Positions 26,468-35,181 of a stretch of 64,000 nucleotides of DNA are shown here, piece by piece. The position numbers and the translations under genes are program-made. The first letter of the stretch is position 1. Every line of letters begins with the position of its first letter. Source of the DNA: Desulfoarculaceae bacterium (GTDB lineage: Bacteria > Desulfobacterota > Desulfobulbia > Desulfobulbales > Desulfocapsaceae); contig JAHYIV010000010.1 in NCBI GenBank assembly GCA_019429465.1, positions 22,408-86,407 on the forward strand, written 5' to 3'. Below the pieces are notes generated by a model that searched no databases, was not told the DNA's origin, and saw only the letters and a list, made by a program, of their open reading frames with translations.

Positions 26468-28429
26468 TCACCTTGTCCTTTCAATGGCATTCTTCGGTTT
26501 TTCTTCAGTCACACTACGGTGTTTAGCTGGTGGCTCTTTATCATCTTTTTCGTCTTTTTTCAAGATGAGCAAGCACTCTTTCACCCCGGCAAGCGGAGTT
26601 CCTGCGACTGGATTCTGTGCCACGACGCGTCCAGATCCCTGAATCCGCACCTTCACTTTTTTATCCTGCAACAAACGCAAAGCCCGCCTCAGACTCAAGC
26701 CGGAGAGGTCAGGCATATGATGATTATGCTGTTTAAGGATGGTCTTTTGTTCAACGAGGGATTTTATCTCTTGCTCCTGCTGATAATTACCCTCCTCTTT
26801 TTCAGACAGACGCATCATGTCAGAGACATTTTTATGCACCTGATGCAGGGCCACCATTGACGGCAGTATCTTGGCAGCCGGCCCTGCAAGGTCCAGCCTG
26901 TTTTTGGCAGAGGCCACAGATGGCTCGAGGTATGGCTGACGCACCATCACCATCAGAATCAGTTCCGGCTTATCTTCCGGCAGCAGGACAAACATCATTC
27001 TGGTCCGGAGATATTCAGCCGGAGAAAAGGAGAGATCCTGGATATCAACAAAAACTGAATTCAATACCTCTTTATGTCCCTGGGCCTTAAACAATTTCCA
27101 GGTTTCTACCAAGACAGGATGCGAAAGCTGTTGACGCTGTTCGCCACGCCCACCGCTTATGGTTTCCAAGGCATCAGAAGGTCCCTGCCCGTCTCCTGCG
27201 ACCGAAGCCCTGAAAAAATACTCACGTTCGCCGTTGCGCTCCAGCACACGATCAAGCACATGCGGCAAGACCTGACGACCACCATTTAACAGAGAGTTCA
27301 TCCCCAGAAGTATCTGCATTGGCGTTGCCATTACCGGCATGCCTGCAGCCTCACTTCCTAATACTGCAGGCACCTTTCCTGGCCCGTCGACATTGCCACT
27401 GCCATCCTGCACTGAAAAATCCAGATCCGGCACCGCACTCAAGCCCAACTGCTCCCATAGATGAGATTCAAGCCCTCTGTCCACAGGCCCAGCCGCAATA
27501 CTCCAGGGATAGATCTGCCCATATCTGGCCCAATCCGCCTGCAGCAAGGCCACATCCTGAAAAAAACCCCGTATTTTCTCTGGAATAACAACAGGTTGAA
27601 GCAGGAGATTGGCAAGAGATTCTTTCTTGTACTGATAGAAGAGATTCGGGTCGAAGGAGGGAAAATTGGCACTGGCAACGACAGCGCCCGTTTCTGTTTC
27701 CATGAGCAGTGTTACAATCTCCACACCCTCATGCAACAGCGCCAGCGCTTCCACATATTTTTCAAGAAATTCCTGTATCTTCAGGTCGATGGTCAAGACA
27801 AGATGTTGGCCACTAATACCAGTCTTGGCGCAACCATCCAGATTGACATGGGGAAAATCATCCTGACTGATGCTGGCCTGATTCAGAAGACGATTATAAT
27901 AATACTCGGTCCCGGCCAGTCCCATATTATGATCGGCAAAGCCAATCATATGAGCGGCAGTACCCTTATAGGGATAATAGCGAACCTGCTCCTGGTGCAG
28001 AAAGACACCCGGCAATTGCAGATCTGTTACCGCCTTTTCTTCTTCCAGACTGATATCTTTTGCCAACCAGACGCGCTGAGAATCCTTGTCCAAACGTCCC
28101 GTCAGCTCTTGCTCATTCATGCCCAGAACTGTGGCCAGCTGCCCGGCGCTCTCATGAATATCTTCCAGCTCTCTTGGTCTTACATAAACAGAGACCCGGT
28201 CAAGAGAAACAGCTACCTCTTTGAACTTTCTGTCATAAATCGTCCCGCGTATATTCTTTTTTTTCTCTGTCGCCTTCCCCAGCTCAAGAGACACCATGCG
28301 CGCCAGCCCTACTATTTCCTTTTTATACACGACGGCAAGTCCCGCGACAACAATAGTCAGGGCCATACACAGAAGCACCAACCTGCCTCGCCCGCTTTTC
28401 CTTACCATCCGACGCGACTGTTTGACCAT
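26468..28429 (-). CDS. ftsI: FtsI/PBP3-like protein lacking transpeptidase active site
   Basis: 653-residue membrane-anchored protein in the ftsI position. It has one N-terminal transmembrane helix (LVLLCMALTIVVAGLAVVY, about 17-37), a PBP dimerisation-type domain (RGTIYDRKFKEVAVSLDRVS) and a transpeptidase-like domain (ASANFPSFDPNLFYQY), with a C-terminal PASTA-like domain (MPDLSGLSLRRALRLLQ, about 570-620). The SxxK motif should follow about 25 residues after FPSFDPN, but the sequence reads VVIPEKIRGFF with no serine; the SxN region is shortened; and the KTG strand reads VFVDIQDLSF. All three penicillin-binding motifs are therefore missing while the frame stays open. I infer a catalytically inactive structural homologue that may still bind FtsL/FtsQ partners. 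Confidence 0.85.
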   Translation of the reverse strand: MVKQSRRMVRKSGRGRLVLLCMALTIVVAGLAVVYKKEIVGLARMVSLELGKATEKKKNIRGTIYDRKFKEVAVSLDRVSVYVRPRELEDIHESAGQLATVLGMNEQELTGRLDKDSQRVWLAKDISLEEEKAVTDLQLPGVFLHQEQVRYYPYKGTAAHMIGFADHNMGLAGTEYYYNRLLNQASISQDDFPHVNLDGCAKTGISGQHLVLTIDLKIQEFLEKYVEALALLHEGVEIVTLLMETETGAVVASANFPSFDPNLFYQYKKESLANLLLQPVVIPEKIRGFFQDVALLQADWARYGQIYPWSIAAGPVDRGLESHLWEQLGLSAVPDLDFSVQDGSGNVDGPGKVPAVLGSEAAGMPVMATPMQILLGMNSLLNGGRQVLPHVLDRVLERNGEREYFFRASVAGDGQGPSDALETISGGRGEQRQQLSHPVLVETWKLFKAQGHKEVLNSVFVDIQDLSFSPAEYLRTRMMFVLLPEDKPELILMVMVRQPYLEPSVASAKNRLDLAGPAAKILPSMVALHQVHKNVSDMMRLSEKEEGNYQQEQEIKSLVEQKTILKQHNHHMPDLSGLSLRRALRLLQDKKVKVRIQGSGRVVAQNPVAGTPLAGVKECLLILKKDEKDDKEPPAKHRSVTEEKPKNAIERTR

Positions 28430-28619
28430 CTTATTTCATTTCTCAATTATGCCTTTCCGTCGCCACTTGCCCGCCCTCGACCTTCCTTCTTGATCGAGAA
28501 ACGAAATGAGTTCTGCCTGTGAACCCTTGGTCCTCGAGAATCCTGACCTTATCGTGGCAGGCAATGACAGACGAGACGGCACCGGAAGAAGCAGAGAGGT
28601 GTGGGCATTCCTCAACAAT

Positions 28620-28729
28620 CACTAAGCCGCTGTCAAAAAAATAACATGGCCACCTGAGTGCCCGGAGCGGCATAAGGAGCCGCAACGAAATAGATATAAA
28701 TGGCCATGTTATTTCGTAACGGCTCCTAA
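28620..28729. repeat. Composite hairpin repeat between ftsL and ftsI
   Basis: Same module order as 26337-26462, without the extra GCGGCATAA copies. Read on the minus strand it begins TAGGAGCCGTTACGAAATAA and its first three bases are the ftsL stop codon, so the element abuts and supplies the 3' end of that gene. About 190 bp of unassigned sequence follow before ftsI. Confidence 0.85.
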
Positions 28730-29094
28730 AGCCGGGTAACCTGATTTTTTTCAGGAACATAGAGGGCCAGCTGGCTGGCAGCAACCTCATTAAGATAGCC
28801 GGGGGAATAAAGACGGGCCCGTTCCGCCCTGAGTTTGATATGCTCGTCCATCATGAGGTAACGGCCCTCCTCGGCAGCCAGAATTTCCACTGCTATCCGG
28901 TCTGCCGAGGAAGAGAGCCAGAAGTTAACCAGAAGCAACAAGGGGCAGAGCAGAAGAAATACCTTGCCGGCGACTCGCCACAAACCTTTGGGAAAAATCA
29001 GACCAACGTTTTTTTGACGTAATTTCTGTCGCATCATAGAAGTCATTATAGAATGAGGACGAATAGATATTTGGGCGGATTGACTGATAAACAT
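28726..29094 (-). CDS. ftsL: Cell division protein FtsL
   Basis: 122-residue bitopic protein in the usual ftsL place between rsmH and ftsI. A basic cytoplasmic tail (RQKLRQKNVGLIFPKG) leads into one transmembrane helix (VFLLLCPLLLLVNFWLSSSA, about 45-64), then a helical periplasmic part with heptad character (IAVEILAAEEGRYLMMDEHI), consistent with the FtsL/FtsB coiled coil. Sequence similarity in this family is always low, so the call rests mainly on topology, size and position. The start at 29094 has GAGGAG seven bases upstream. The stop codon lies inside a hairpin repeat. Confidence 0.8.
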   Translation of the reverse strand: MFISQSAQISIRPHSIMTSMMRQKLRQKNVGLIFPKGLWRVAGKVFLLLCPLLLLVNFWLSSSADRIAVEILAAEEGRYLMMDEHIKLRAERARLYSPGYLNEVAASQLALYVPEKNQVTRL

Positions 29095-29127
29095 AGTGCG
29101 CTCCTCTGTTAAATTGTCAATAAATCT

Positions 29128-29308
29128 TGATGGCGTCGTAAAAAGTCGTCAACTGCTTCGTTGCTGCAGGTAAGCGAGGCCACGAGACTCCGAATTATCT
29201 CGTCACTGCGGCGTACTCAAGTACGCCTCATTCCTCGAAATTTGCGCGCCTCGCATTTGACGCTTTTTACTTAGCCATCCCAGAAATTGAGTTTTTACGA
29301 AACCATCA
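29128..29308. mobile_element. 181-bp MITE-like element, copy 2 (between rsmH and ftsL)
   Basis: Same 181-bp sequence as 18734-18914 with two substitutions and the same 20-bp terminal inverted repeats. The flanks share AATCTT (before GATGG and after CCATC), consistent with a short target duplication. It separates rsmH from ftsL inside the cluster without interrupting either gene. Confidence 0.85.
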
Positions 29309-29330
29309 ATCTTCGATCAGACTCAGACGG

Positions 29331-30230
29331 TCACTTTCTGACCGCTACTCTCAATCGTGCACTGCGCGACCGGTAATTCGCCGCAATCTCAGCAGCTGTC
29401 GGCATAATGGGTTTGGGGGTCAGGATCTCCATATCAGCCTGTTCCCTGAACTTTCGCTTCACCATCCGGTCTTCCAGGGAGTGAAAGGAGATCACACAAA
29501 ATCTGGCCCCGGATCGCAGCAGCGGCGGCGCATCCTCAAGGATTCGGGCCAGATTTTCCAGCTCGCTATTGACGGCGATACGCAGTGCCTGAAAAACCTT
29601 GGTCGCCACATGAATCTTCTCAGGATGAAAACGCCGCGGTATGGCACGCGCCACAACGGCAGCCAGCTGCCCGGATGTCAGGATCTTCTCGGCAAATCGG
29701 GAGAGTACGATCTCACGGGCAATCGGCCGGGCCTGTTTTTCATCCCCATAATAAAAAAAAATGTCTGCCAGCTCGGACTCGCTGCAGGTGGCAAGGAGCG
29801 AAGCCGCCGTCATTTCCCGTCTGGTATCCATGCGCATGTCAAGAGGTTCATCCCGCTTAAAGCTGAAACCACGGCCGCCCAGATCCAGCTGCAGGGACGA
29901 AAGTCCGATATCAATGAGGATGCCATCCACCTGCTCTACTCCGAGCTCTGCCAGCCCGGCACCAATCTCGGCAAAATTACGTCTGACGATGGTCAAACGA
30001 TTTCCAAAGGGCTGCAACCTGACCCGGCTTCGAGCAATGGCCTCCTCGTCCCATTCAAAGGCAATGACCCGGCCATCCGGCGAGGAGCGGCGTAAAATCT
30101 CCTCGGTGTGCCCGCCAAGACCCAGGGTGCCATCCACATACAAACCACCCGGGCGGGGAGCGAGATAATGCAGAACCTCTTCGGGCAGCACCGAGCAATG
30201 GACTGTTTCTTCCTGCTGCCGGGGCTTCAT
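29331..30230 (-). CDS. rsmH: 16S rRNA (cytosine1402-N4)-methyltransferase RsmH
   Basis: 299-residue cytoplasmic SAM-dependent methyltransferase (MraW) that modifies C1402 in the ribosomal P site. The start contains HCSVLPEEVLHYL, the SAM loop is YVDGTLGLGGHTEEIL, followed by ILIDIGLSSLQLD, GRGFSFKRDEPLDMRMD and the C-terminal VISFHSLEDRMVKRKFRE. All typical blocks and length are present. The ATG overlaps the mraZ stop as TGATG, the usual coupling of these genes. Confidence 0.98.
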   Translation of the reverse strand: MKPRQQEETVHCSVLPEEVLHYLAPRPGGLYVDGTLGLGGHTEEILRRSSPDGRVIAFEWDEEAIARSRVRLQPFGNRLTIVRRNFAEIGAGLAELGVEQVDGILIDIGLSSLQLDLGGRGFSFKRDEPLDMRMDTRREMTAASLLATCSESELADIFFYYGDEKQARPIAREIVLSRFAEKILTSGQLAAVVARAIPRRFHPEKIHVATKVFQALRIAVNSELENLARILEDAPPLLRSGARFCVISFHSLEDRMVKRKFREQADMEILTPKPIMPTAAEIAANYRSRSARLRVAVRK

Positions 30231-30700
30231 CAGAAGATCCCCAATCTGGCCAGACTCTCCTGGTAGTTTCCAAAGTTATCACGGGTGGCCTGATTCTCGA
30301 GACTCCAGGCCTCTTTGTCCCAGATCTCTACATAATCCAGCATCCCGGTCAGAACCACATCCTTGACAATTCCCGTCTCGCTGCGCAGTGAGGGAGGAAG
30401 CAGCACTCGACCCTGCTTATCAGGAAGACAGGGCGTGACCCCGGAGACCACCAGCCGGATAAAACTGGTCAGCCCCGGTTGGTCACGACCATTGGTCAAC
30501 AACTTATTTTCCAGAATCTCCCATTGAGACACAGGGAAGGCGCGAAGATGGTTACCCCAGCTGGTCAGCATCAGCTCTTCAGAATCATAGCGAGCGAGGA
30601 CATCCCTGAACCTGCTAGGGATATTCAATCGTCCTTTGATATCGAGCGCGTGTTCCGACCGGCCGCGAAATCTTCTGCCTGTTACATTGCTGTTTTCCAT
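30230..30700 (-). CDS. mraZ: Transcriptional regulator MraZ
   Basis: 156-residue protein with two AbrB-like SpoVT domains (FRGRSEHALDIKGRLNIPSRFRD near 12-34, and LPDKQGRVLLPPSLRSETGI near 90-110). MraZ forms ring-shaped oligomers that bind repeated GTGG-type boxes ahead of its own gene and repress the dcw operon. Five such boxes are visible directly upstream (30710-30753). It is the first gene of the cluster. Confidence 0.96.
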   Translation of the reverse strand: MENSNVTGRRFRGRSEHALDIKGRLNIPSRFRDVLARYDSEELMLTSWGNHLRAFPVSQWEILENKLLTNGRDQPGLTSFIRLVVSGVTPCLPDKQGRVLLPPSLRSETGIVKDVVLTGMLDYVEIWDKEAWSLENQATRDNFGNYQESLARLGIF

Positions 30701-30709
30701 GACCTCCCG

Positions 30710-30753
30710 CCACCATCTTCCACTACGCGCCCCTCTTCACCACTTTACGCCAC
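30710..30753 (-). promoter_or_regulatory. MraZ operator: five boxes at 10-bp spacing
   Basis: On the minus strand GTGG, GTGG, GGGG, GTGG and GTGG occur at exactly 10-bp intervals (plus-strand positions 30750, 30740, 30730, 30720 and 30710). Known MraZ operators consist of three or four TGGG/GTGGG-type repeats separated by about 5 bp in the mraZ leader, so this is an extended version placed between the promoter and the mraZ start. Confidence 0.85.
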
Positions 30754-30763
30754 TACTTATCCT

Positions 30764-30791
30764 TTTATAGCAGGTCGAACTCACTTGTCAA
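30764..30791 (-). promoter_or_regulatory. Sigma-70-type promoter of the dcw cluster
   Basis: On the minus strand TTGACA (30786-30791) and TATAAA (30764-30769) are separated by 16 bp, close to the vegetative consensus. The MraZ boxes start 10 bp downstream. The upstream sequence 30792-31098 (to panB) shows no gene or clear structure. Confidence 0.75.
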
Positions 30792-31098
30792 GATCTTTCC
30801 CCCGTTTTATCCAAAAAATTCATTCCAACCAGCGGACAACAAAAAAAACGCTACATGAAGTATAAATACAACGGAGAAAACACAACATAAAGGACATCAG
30901 GAAGGGAACGTCAAAGATTGGACAGAGAATGGCCTTGCGCGCAGAACAAGCATCCAACTGAAATAACAGACTAATTATCACGGATATTATTTTTGAGGGG
31001 AAAGGCAGGACAGAAGGGGGGAAAAAAGTGGGGCAAAAAACCGCAGACGGATATCAGAGGGATGATCCGGTACGTTAAGGAGAGGGATCAGGTGTTGA

Positions 31099-31938
31099 TC
31101 ATTTCGGCGCCAGAAGTTCATCCAGATCGACCTGGCTGGTAAAGCTGTGCGCCGCATCGGGGAACGAACCCTTGCGCACTTCCTCGGCATAGCGCGTCAC
31201 ATTTTCTTTGATCAAAGGAGAAAGGCTGGTGTAGGTCTTGACAAAACTAGGGACAAATTTCTCGAACATCCCCAGGAGGTCATGGGTGACCAGCACCTGG
31301 CCGTCACAATGAACACCGGCGCCAATGCCGATGGTGGGGATGAAGAGGTCTTCAGATATGATCCTGGCCAGTTGATCAGGGACACACTCCAGGACCAGAC
31401 CAAAGACTCCGGCCTGCTGCAACTCCTTGGCTGCGGCAGCCATCTTTCTGGCCGACACCAGGTCCCGGCCCTGAACCTTATAGCCGCCAAGCTGGGAAGC
31501 CGTTTGCGGCGTCAGCCCGATATGGCCCATCACCGAGATGCCAGCCGCGACCATGGCGGCCACCGTCGTGCACACCTCAAGCCCGCCTTCAAGCTTCACT
31601 GCATCACAGCCTGCCTCCTTGAGAAACCTGGTGCCATTGACAATGGCATCACGAGGACTGCCCTGATAGGAACCAAAGGGCATGTCGCCAATAATAAAGG
31701 CGCCGGGCGCCCCACGCCTGACTGCAGCCGCATGGTGGATCATCTCGTCCATGGTCACCGGCACCGTCGAATCATAGCCAAGTACCACCATGCCGAGCGA
31801 ATCACCCACCAGCAGGGCATCCACACCGCATCCGGCAAGCAGGGACGCCATGGAGGCATCATAGGCGGTCAGCATAGTGATCTTTGCACCTGCTGCCTTC
31901 ATGGCCATGATCTCAGCTACGGTCTTTCTTTTGGCCAT
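31099..31938 (-). CDS. panB: 3-methyl-2-oxobutanoate hydroxymethyltransferase PanB
   Basis: 279-residue cytoplasmic enzyme that adds a hydroxymethyl group from methylene-THF to 2-oxoisovalerate, the first step of pantothenate synthesis. Recognised by ITMLTAYDASMASLLAGCGV, LLVGDSLGMVVLGYDSTVPV, FGSYQGSP, VKLEGG and MGHIGLTPQ; metal ligand Asp in DSLGM and catalytic Glu region (GLVLECVP) are present. It lies 3 bp after ruvB on the same strand, so it is probably cotranscribed with the ruv genes although the functions are unrelated. Confidence 0.97.
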   Translation of the reverse strand: MAKRKTVAEIMAMKAAGAKITMLTAYDASMASLLAGCGVDALLVGDSLGMVVLGYDSTVPVTMDEMIHHAAAVRRGAPGAFIIGDMPFGSYQGSPRDAIVNGTRFLKEAGCDAVKLEGGLEVCTTVAAMVAAGISVMGHIGLTPQTASQLGGYKVQGRDLVSARKMAAAAKELQQAGVFGLVLECVPDQLARIISEDLFIPTIGIGAGVHCDGQVLVTHDLLGMFEKFVPSFVKTYTSLSPLIKENVTRYAEEVRKGSFPDAAHSFTSQVDLDELLAPK

Positions 31939-31941
31939 GGA

Positions 31942-33003
31942 TTATTCTCCAATATCAAAGAGTGAAGTCTGACGGTTTTCCTGTTGGGGGAATGTGCGGT
32001 CAAAATGGTGATAGGCCTTCATGGTGGCCATCCGTCCCCGGGGAGTCCTGGCCAGAAATCCGGACTGGATCAGAAAGGGTTCATAGACATCTTCCAGCGT
32101 ATTTTTTTCTTCGCACACCACCGTGGCCAGGGTATCGAGCCCTATGGGACCGCCCTGAAATGTATCAATGATGGTCAGCATGATCCGCCGATCCATCTCG
32201 TCGAGGCCAAAACCATCGACATTCAACAGATTCAGGGCCGCATCGGCAACCACGGCATCAATGATGGGATGGTTCCCGACCTCGGCAAAATCGCGCACCC
32301 GCCGCAGCAGTCGATTGGCAATCCTGGGAGTGCCTCTGGACCTCCGTCCCAGCTCAAGGGCCCCGCCGGCATCGATCCGCATCCCCAGGATAAGTGCCGA
32401 CCGCTGGACGATCACGACCAGTTCTTCCGGGGCATACAGTTCAAGGCGGAGAATCACCCCAAAACGATCCCGCAGGGGTGGTGTGAGCAGACCAGTGCGC
32501 GTGGTGGCCCCCACCAGGGTAAAACGGGGCAGATCCATGCGCACTGACCTGGCGCCAGGGCCCTGACCGATAATCAGATCAAGCTGGAAATCCTCCATGG
32601 CTGGATAGAGGATCTCCTCAACCGCATGGTTCAAGCGGTGGATCTCATCAATAAAGAGGACATCCCCTTCCTGCAGGCTGGTGAGGATGGCGGCCAGATC
32701 ACCCTGCCGCTCAATGACCGGGCCGGAGGTCACCTTGATCCCGGCATCCATCTCATTGGCGATGATATGAGAGAGGGTGGTCTTGCCCAGGCCCGGAAAG
32801 CCATGAAAGAGGACATGATCCAGGGGTTCGCCGCGCCCTTTGGCCGCGCGGATAAAGATATCCAGACTCTTGCGCAGCCCTTCCTGACCGATATAGTCCG
32901 CCAGTCTCTTGGGGCGCAGATCATACTCATTCAAGGGTTCACGACTGGCAGCCCTGGGGGTGACCAACCGCTCGCCAACGCCTATTTCTTCCTCAATATT
33001 CAT
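31942..33003 (-). CDS. ruvB: Holliday junction branch migration ATPase RuvB
   Basis: 353-residue AAA+ motor that with RuvA drives branch migration of Holliday junctions. N-terminal [19 protein letters not shown], Walker [16 protein letters not shown] near 66-80, Walker [11 protein letters not shown], sensor and arginine-finger region ([16 protein letters not shown]), and the winged-helix C-terminus ([15 protein letters not shown]). All catalytic motifs are intact. It overlaps the ruvA stop by four bases. Confidence 0.98.
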   Translation of the reverse strand: MNIEEEIGVGERLVTPRAASREPLNEYDLRPKRLADYIGQEGLRKSLDIFIRAAKGRGEPLDHVLFHGFPGLGKTTLSHIIANEMDAGIKVTSGPVIERQGDLAAILTSLQEGDVLFIDEIHRLNHAVEEILYPAMEDFQLDLIIGQGPGARSVRMDLPRFTLVGATTRTGLLTPPLRDRFGVILRLELYAPEELVVIVQRSALILGMRIDAGGALELGRRSRGTPRIANRLLRRVRDFAEVGNHPIIDAVVADAALNLLNVDGFGLDEMDRRIMLTIIDTFQGGPIGLDTLATVVCEEKNTLEDVYEPFLIQSGFLARTPRGRMATMKAYHHFDRTFPQQENRQTSLFDIGE

Positions 33004-33632
33004 GCCAGCATCCGCAAGGTTTCCCGGATAAGTTCTTCAACCGGCATGGCAGTAAAAGATTCGACTCCTACCCGTTTTTTGACCGCCGTCAGGGCCTGCC
33101 TGGCCACAGGGTCGGGATAGCCGAGATTGACCAGCGCCGACAGGGTATCGGCAACAGCGCTGCCGGCCGCCGGAAACAGGGTGGCTGCCTTTGCCGCCAC
33201 GCCTTCACGCCCCTCAAGCGCGCCGTGAAGATGGCCAACCTTGTCCTTCAACTCCACACAGAGCCGCTCTGCCGTCCTCTTGCCCACGCCCTGCAGGGTG
33301 GTGAGACGACTGATATCTTCGCCGGCAATGGCCTGACACAGATCCGCCACCTTCATCCCTGAGAGGATGGCCAAACCGAGCTTCGGACCAACACCGGAGA
33401 CGGTCTTGAGAATAAGAAAGAGCTCCTTCTCCTCCACCTCCAGAAAGCCATAGAGGATAATGGCATCCTCCCGGACATGGGTATGGATATGGAGAAAGAC
33501 CTGACTGTTCTTTTCGGGCAGACGGGACACCCCGTCCGTTGAAAGAAAGACCTCATACCCCACCCCGCCCACATCAATCACGGCCCGATCCAGGCCTGTC
33601 AGCAGCACATTTCCTGTCAGTGTAGCTATCAT
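33000..33632 (-). CDS. ruvA: Holliday junction DNA-binding subunit RuvA
   Basis: 210-residue protein that binds four-way junctions as a tetramer and loads RuvB. OB-fold N-terminus ([28 protein letters not shown] is the typical opening pattern, beginning IATLTG), two helix-hairpin-helix motifs ([15 protein letters not shown] and [16 protein letters not shown] near residues 75-130) and the flexible C-terminal RuvB-binding three-helix domain (SALVNLGY). Length is standard. Six bp separate it from ruvC. Confidence 0.97.
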   Translation of the reverse strand: MIATLTGNVLLTGLDRAVIDVGGVGYEVFLSTDGVSRLPEKNSQVFLHIHTHVREDAIILYGFLEVEEKELFLILKTVSGVGPKLGLAILSGMKVADLCQAIAGEDISRLTTLQGVGKRTAERLCVELKDKVGHLHGALEGREGVAAKAATLFPAAGSAVADTLSALVNLGYPDPVARQALTAVKKRVGVESFTAMPVEELIRETLRMLA

Positions 33633-33638
33633 TTTTTT

Positions 33639-34127
33639 TTACAGGGAAGAAGGAAAAGTGAAGAGAGAATGGGCATGACACACCGCCACCGCCAGGGCGT
33701 CGGCAGCATCGGTACTGGGCAAGGCGGAAAGGCTCAGCAGGACCCGGATCATATGCTGCACCTGGCCTTTTTCCGCCTGTCCGTAACCCACCACGGACCG
33801 TTTAACTTTTTTGGCGCTGTAATCATGGACCCCAAGACCGTTCTGCATGGCCGCTACCACCGCCGCCCCCCTGGCCTGGCCAAGCTTCAGGGCAGAGCTG
33901 GCATTGTTGGCCATGAACACATCCTCCACCGCCGCGACCTCAGGGGCGTGGAGCTGAATCACCTCATTGATGCCATCAAAGATCTCATTGAGACGATGGG
34001 CCAAAGAAAACTGCGGCGTCGTTTTCACCACCCCGCAGGCAACAAAATCTATCCTGCCGCGCACAACCTCGATCACTCCGTAACCGGTAATCCGGGAACC
34101 AGGATCAATACCAAGGATACGGATCAT
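33639..34127 (-). CDS. ruvC: Holliday junction resolvase RuvC
   Basis: 162-residue endonuclease that resolves junctions bound by RuvAB. Four acidic residues of the RNase H-like site are visible: first Asp in RILGIDPGSRITGYG, Glu in VAAVEDVFMANN, and the C-terminal pair in STDAADALAVAVCH. Also seen are QARGAAVVAA and AKKVKRSVVGYGQAEKGQVQ for DNA binding. The ATG at 34127 is chosen as it gives the conserved N-terminus; a GTG four codons upstream is possible. Confidence 0.96.
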   Translation of the reverse strand: MIRILGIDPGSRITGYGVIEVVRGRIDFVACGVVKTTPQFSLAHRLNEIFDGINEVIQLHAPEVAAVEDVFMANNASSALKLGQARGAAVVAAMQNGLGVHDYSAKKVKRSVVGYGQAEKGQVQHMIRVLLSLSALPSTDAADALAVAVCHAHSLFTFPSSL

Positions 34128-34195
34128 GAAAAAAGGCACCGCAAAAAGGTTGTGGGAGGAAGGCTGACAAATTGCCCGCAGAAACCTGAGACGCG

Positions 34196-34318
34196 GTAAA
34201 AAAATAACATGACCATTGAACTAACCCCTAGGGGCGACGACGTCGGCGTCACCCGTGATGCCCTGAAACAATGCCATCGGTATCAACGTAAGGTATCGAT
34301 TACAAGCGGGCGCCCCTA
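34196..34318. repeat. Repeat remnant and inverted repeat after yebC
   Basis: 34196-34216 (GGTAAAAAAATAACATGACCA) resembles one module of the composite hairpin repeats. It is followed by an 8-bp inverted repeat (TAGGGGCG at 34229-34236, CGCCCCTA at 34311-34318) enclosing about 75 bp with ACGACGTCGGCGTC, ending at the yebC stop codon. Possibly the eroded end of a small mobile repeat. Confidence 0.45.
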
Positions 34319-35068
34319 CTAAGATAACTTCTCCATCAGATCGTCATCAATATCAAAATTGGCGTGCACATTCTGGACATCATCATGGTCCTCAAGATTT
34401 TCGAGCAGCTTGAGCAGAGAAATGGCGATCTTCTCGTCGGTCACTTCTATGCTGTTCTGGGGGATCATGGTAATGGAGGCGTCAATAAACCGCACCTTGT
34501 TGGCCTCCAGGGCATCATGAACAGCATCAAAGGCTTCCGGGGCGGTGATCACCTGAAACTCGTCGTCTTCCTCGAGCACATCCTCGGCCCCGGCCTCAAG
34601 GGCCATCTCCATTAACTGTTCTTCCGAGACCCCCTCCTTTTCGACCTGCAACAGGCCTTTTTTGTCAAACATCCAGCCAACACAGCCAGACTCCCCCAGG
34701 TTGCCGTTACTCTTGGCGAAGAAATGGCGGACATCGGCAACTGTCCGATTACGATTGTCGGTCATACACTCGACGAGGACCGCCACCCCGCCCGGTCCAT
34801 AACCTTCGTAAAGAATCTCATCGTAAACAGCCCCTTCCAACTCGCCAGTGCCCTTTTTGATGGCCCGGACGATATTATCTTTCGGCATATTCTCTGTTTT
34901 GGCAGAGGCGATAGCAGAGCGCAGCCGGGGATTGCCGTCGGGATCACCGCCACCCATCCTGGCCGCCACCGTGATCTCTTTGATCAACCGGGTAAAGATT
35001 TTACCACGTTTGGCATCGGTCGCGCCTTTCTTGTGCTTGATTGTTGACCACTTAGAATGTCCTGACAT
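34319..35068 (-). CDS. yebC: YebC/PmpR-family protein
   Basis: 249-residue cytoplasmic protein of the YebC/TACO1 family, described variously as a transcriptional regulator and as a factor that helps ribosomes through difficult (for example polyproline) sequences. Diagnostic start [18 protein letters not shown], then [31 protein letters not shown] and [19 protein letters not shown]. Full length with acidic C-terminus. It commonly precedes ruvC in bacteria, as here (180 bp upstream of it in transcription order). Confidence 0.95.
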   Translation of the reverse strand: MSGHSKWSTIKHKKGATDAKRGKIFTRLIKEITVAARMGGGDPDGNPRLRSAIASAKTENMPKDNIVRAIKKGTGELEGAVYDEILYEGYGPGGVAVLVECMTDNRNRTVADVRHFFAKSNGNLGESGCVGWMFDKKGLLQVEKEGVSEEQLMEMALEAGAEDVLEEDDEFQVITAPEAFDAVHDALEANKVRFIDASITMIPQNSIEVTDEKIAISLLKLLENLEDHDDVQNVHANFDIDDDLMEKLS

Positions 35069-35137
35069 AATGTCTTCCTAAAAAAATAATGAGGAGTTAT
35101 TTCGATAGTGAGTGGTAGATTGTGAGGAGTGAAAAAA

Positions 35138-35181
35138 AAGATTCCAGATGAGATGCCTTGTTACATCTCATCTGGAATCTT
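35138..35181 (-). terminator. Intrinsic terminator overlapping the rlmE 3' end
   Basis: 18-bp perfect stem (35138-35155 with 35164-35181) and an 8-base loop, followed on the minus strand by a run of eight U. The last seven codons of rlmE form the upstream arm and its UAA stop codon lies in the loop. Confidence 0.9.

Noticed and set aside
27461..28522. 353-residue ORF antisense to ftsI
   Set aside because: The minus strand has signal anchor, PBP and PASTA features and cluster context; the antisense product shows none. The missing motifs in FtsI are not explained by a wrong strand.
28443..28790. Extra small gene between ftsL and ftsI
   Set aside because: The frame runs through the hairpin repeat and overlaps the end of ftsL; no domain, no ribosome site.
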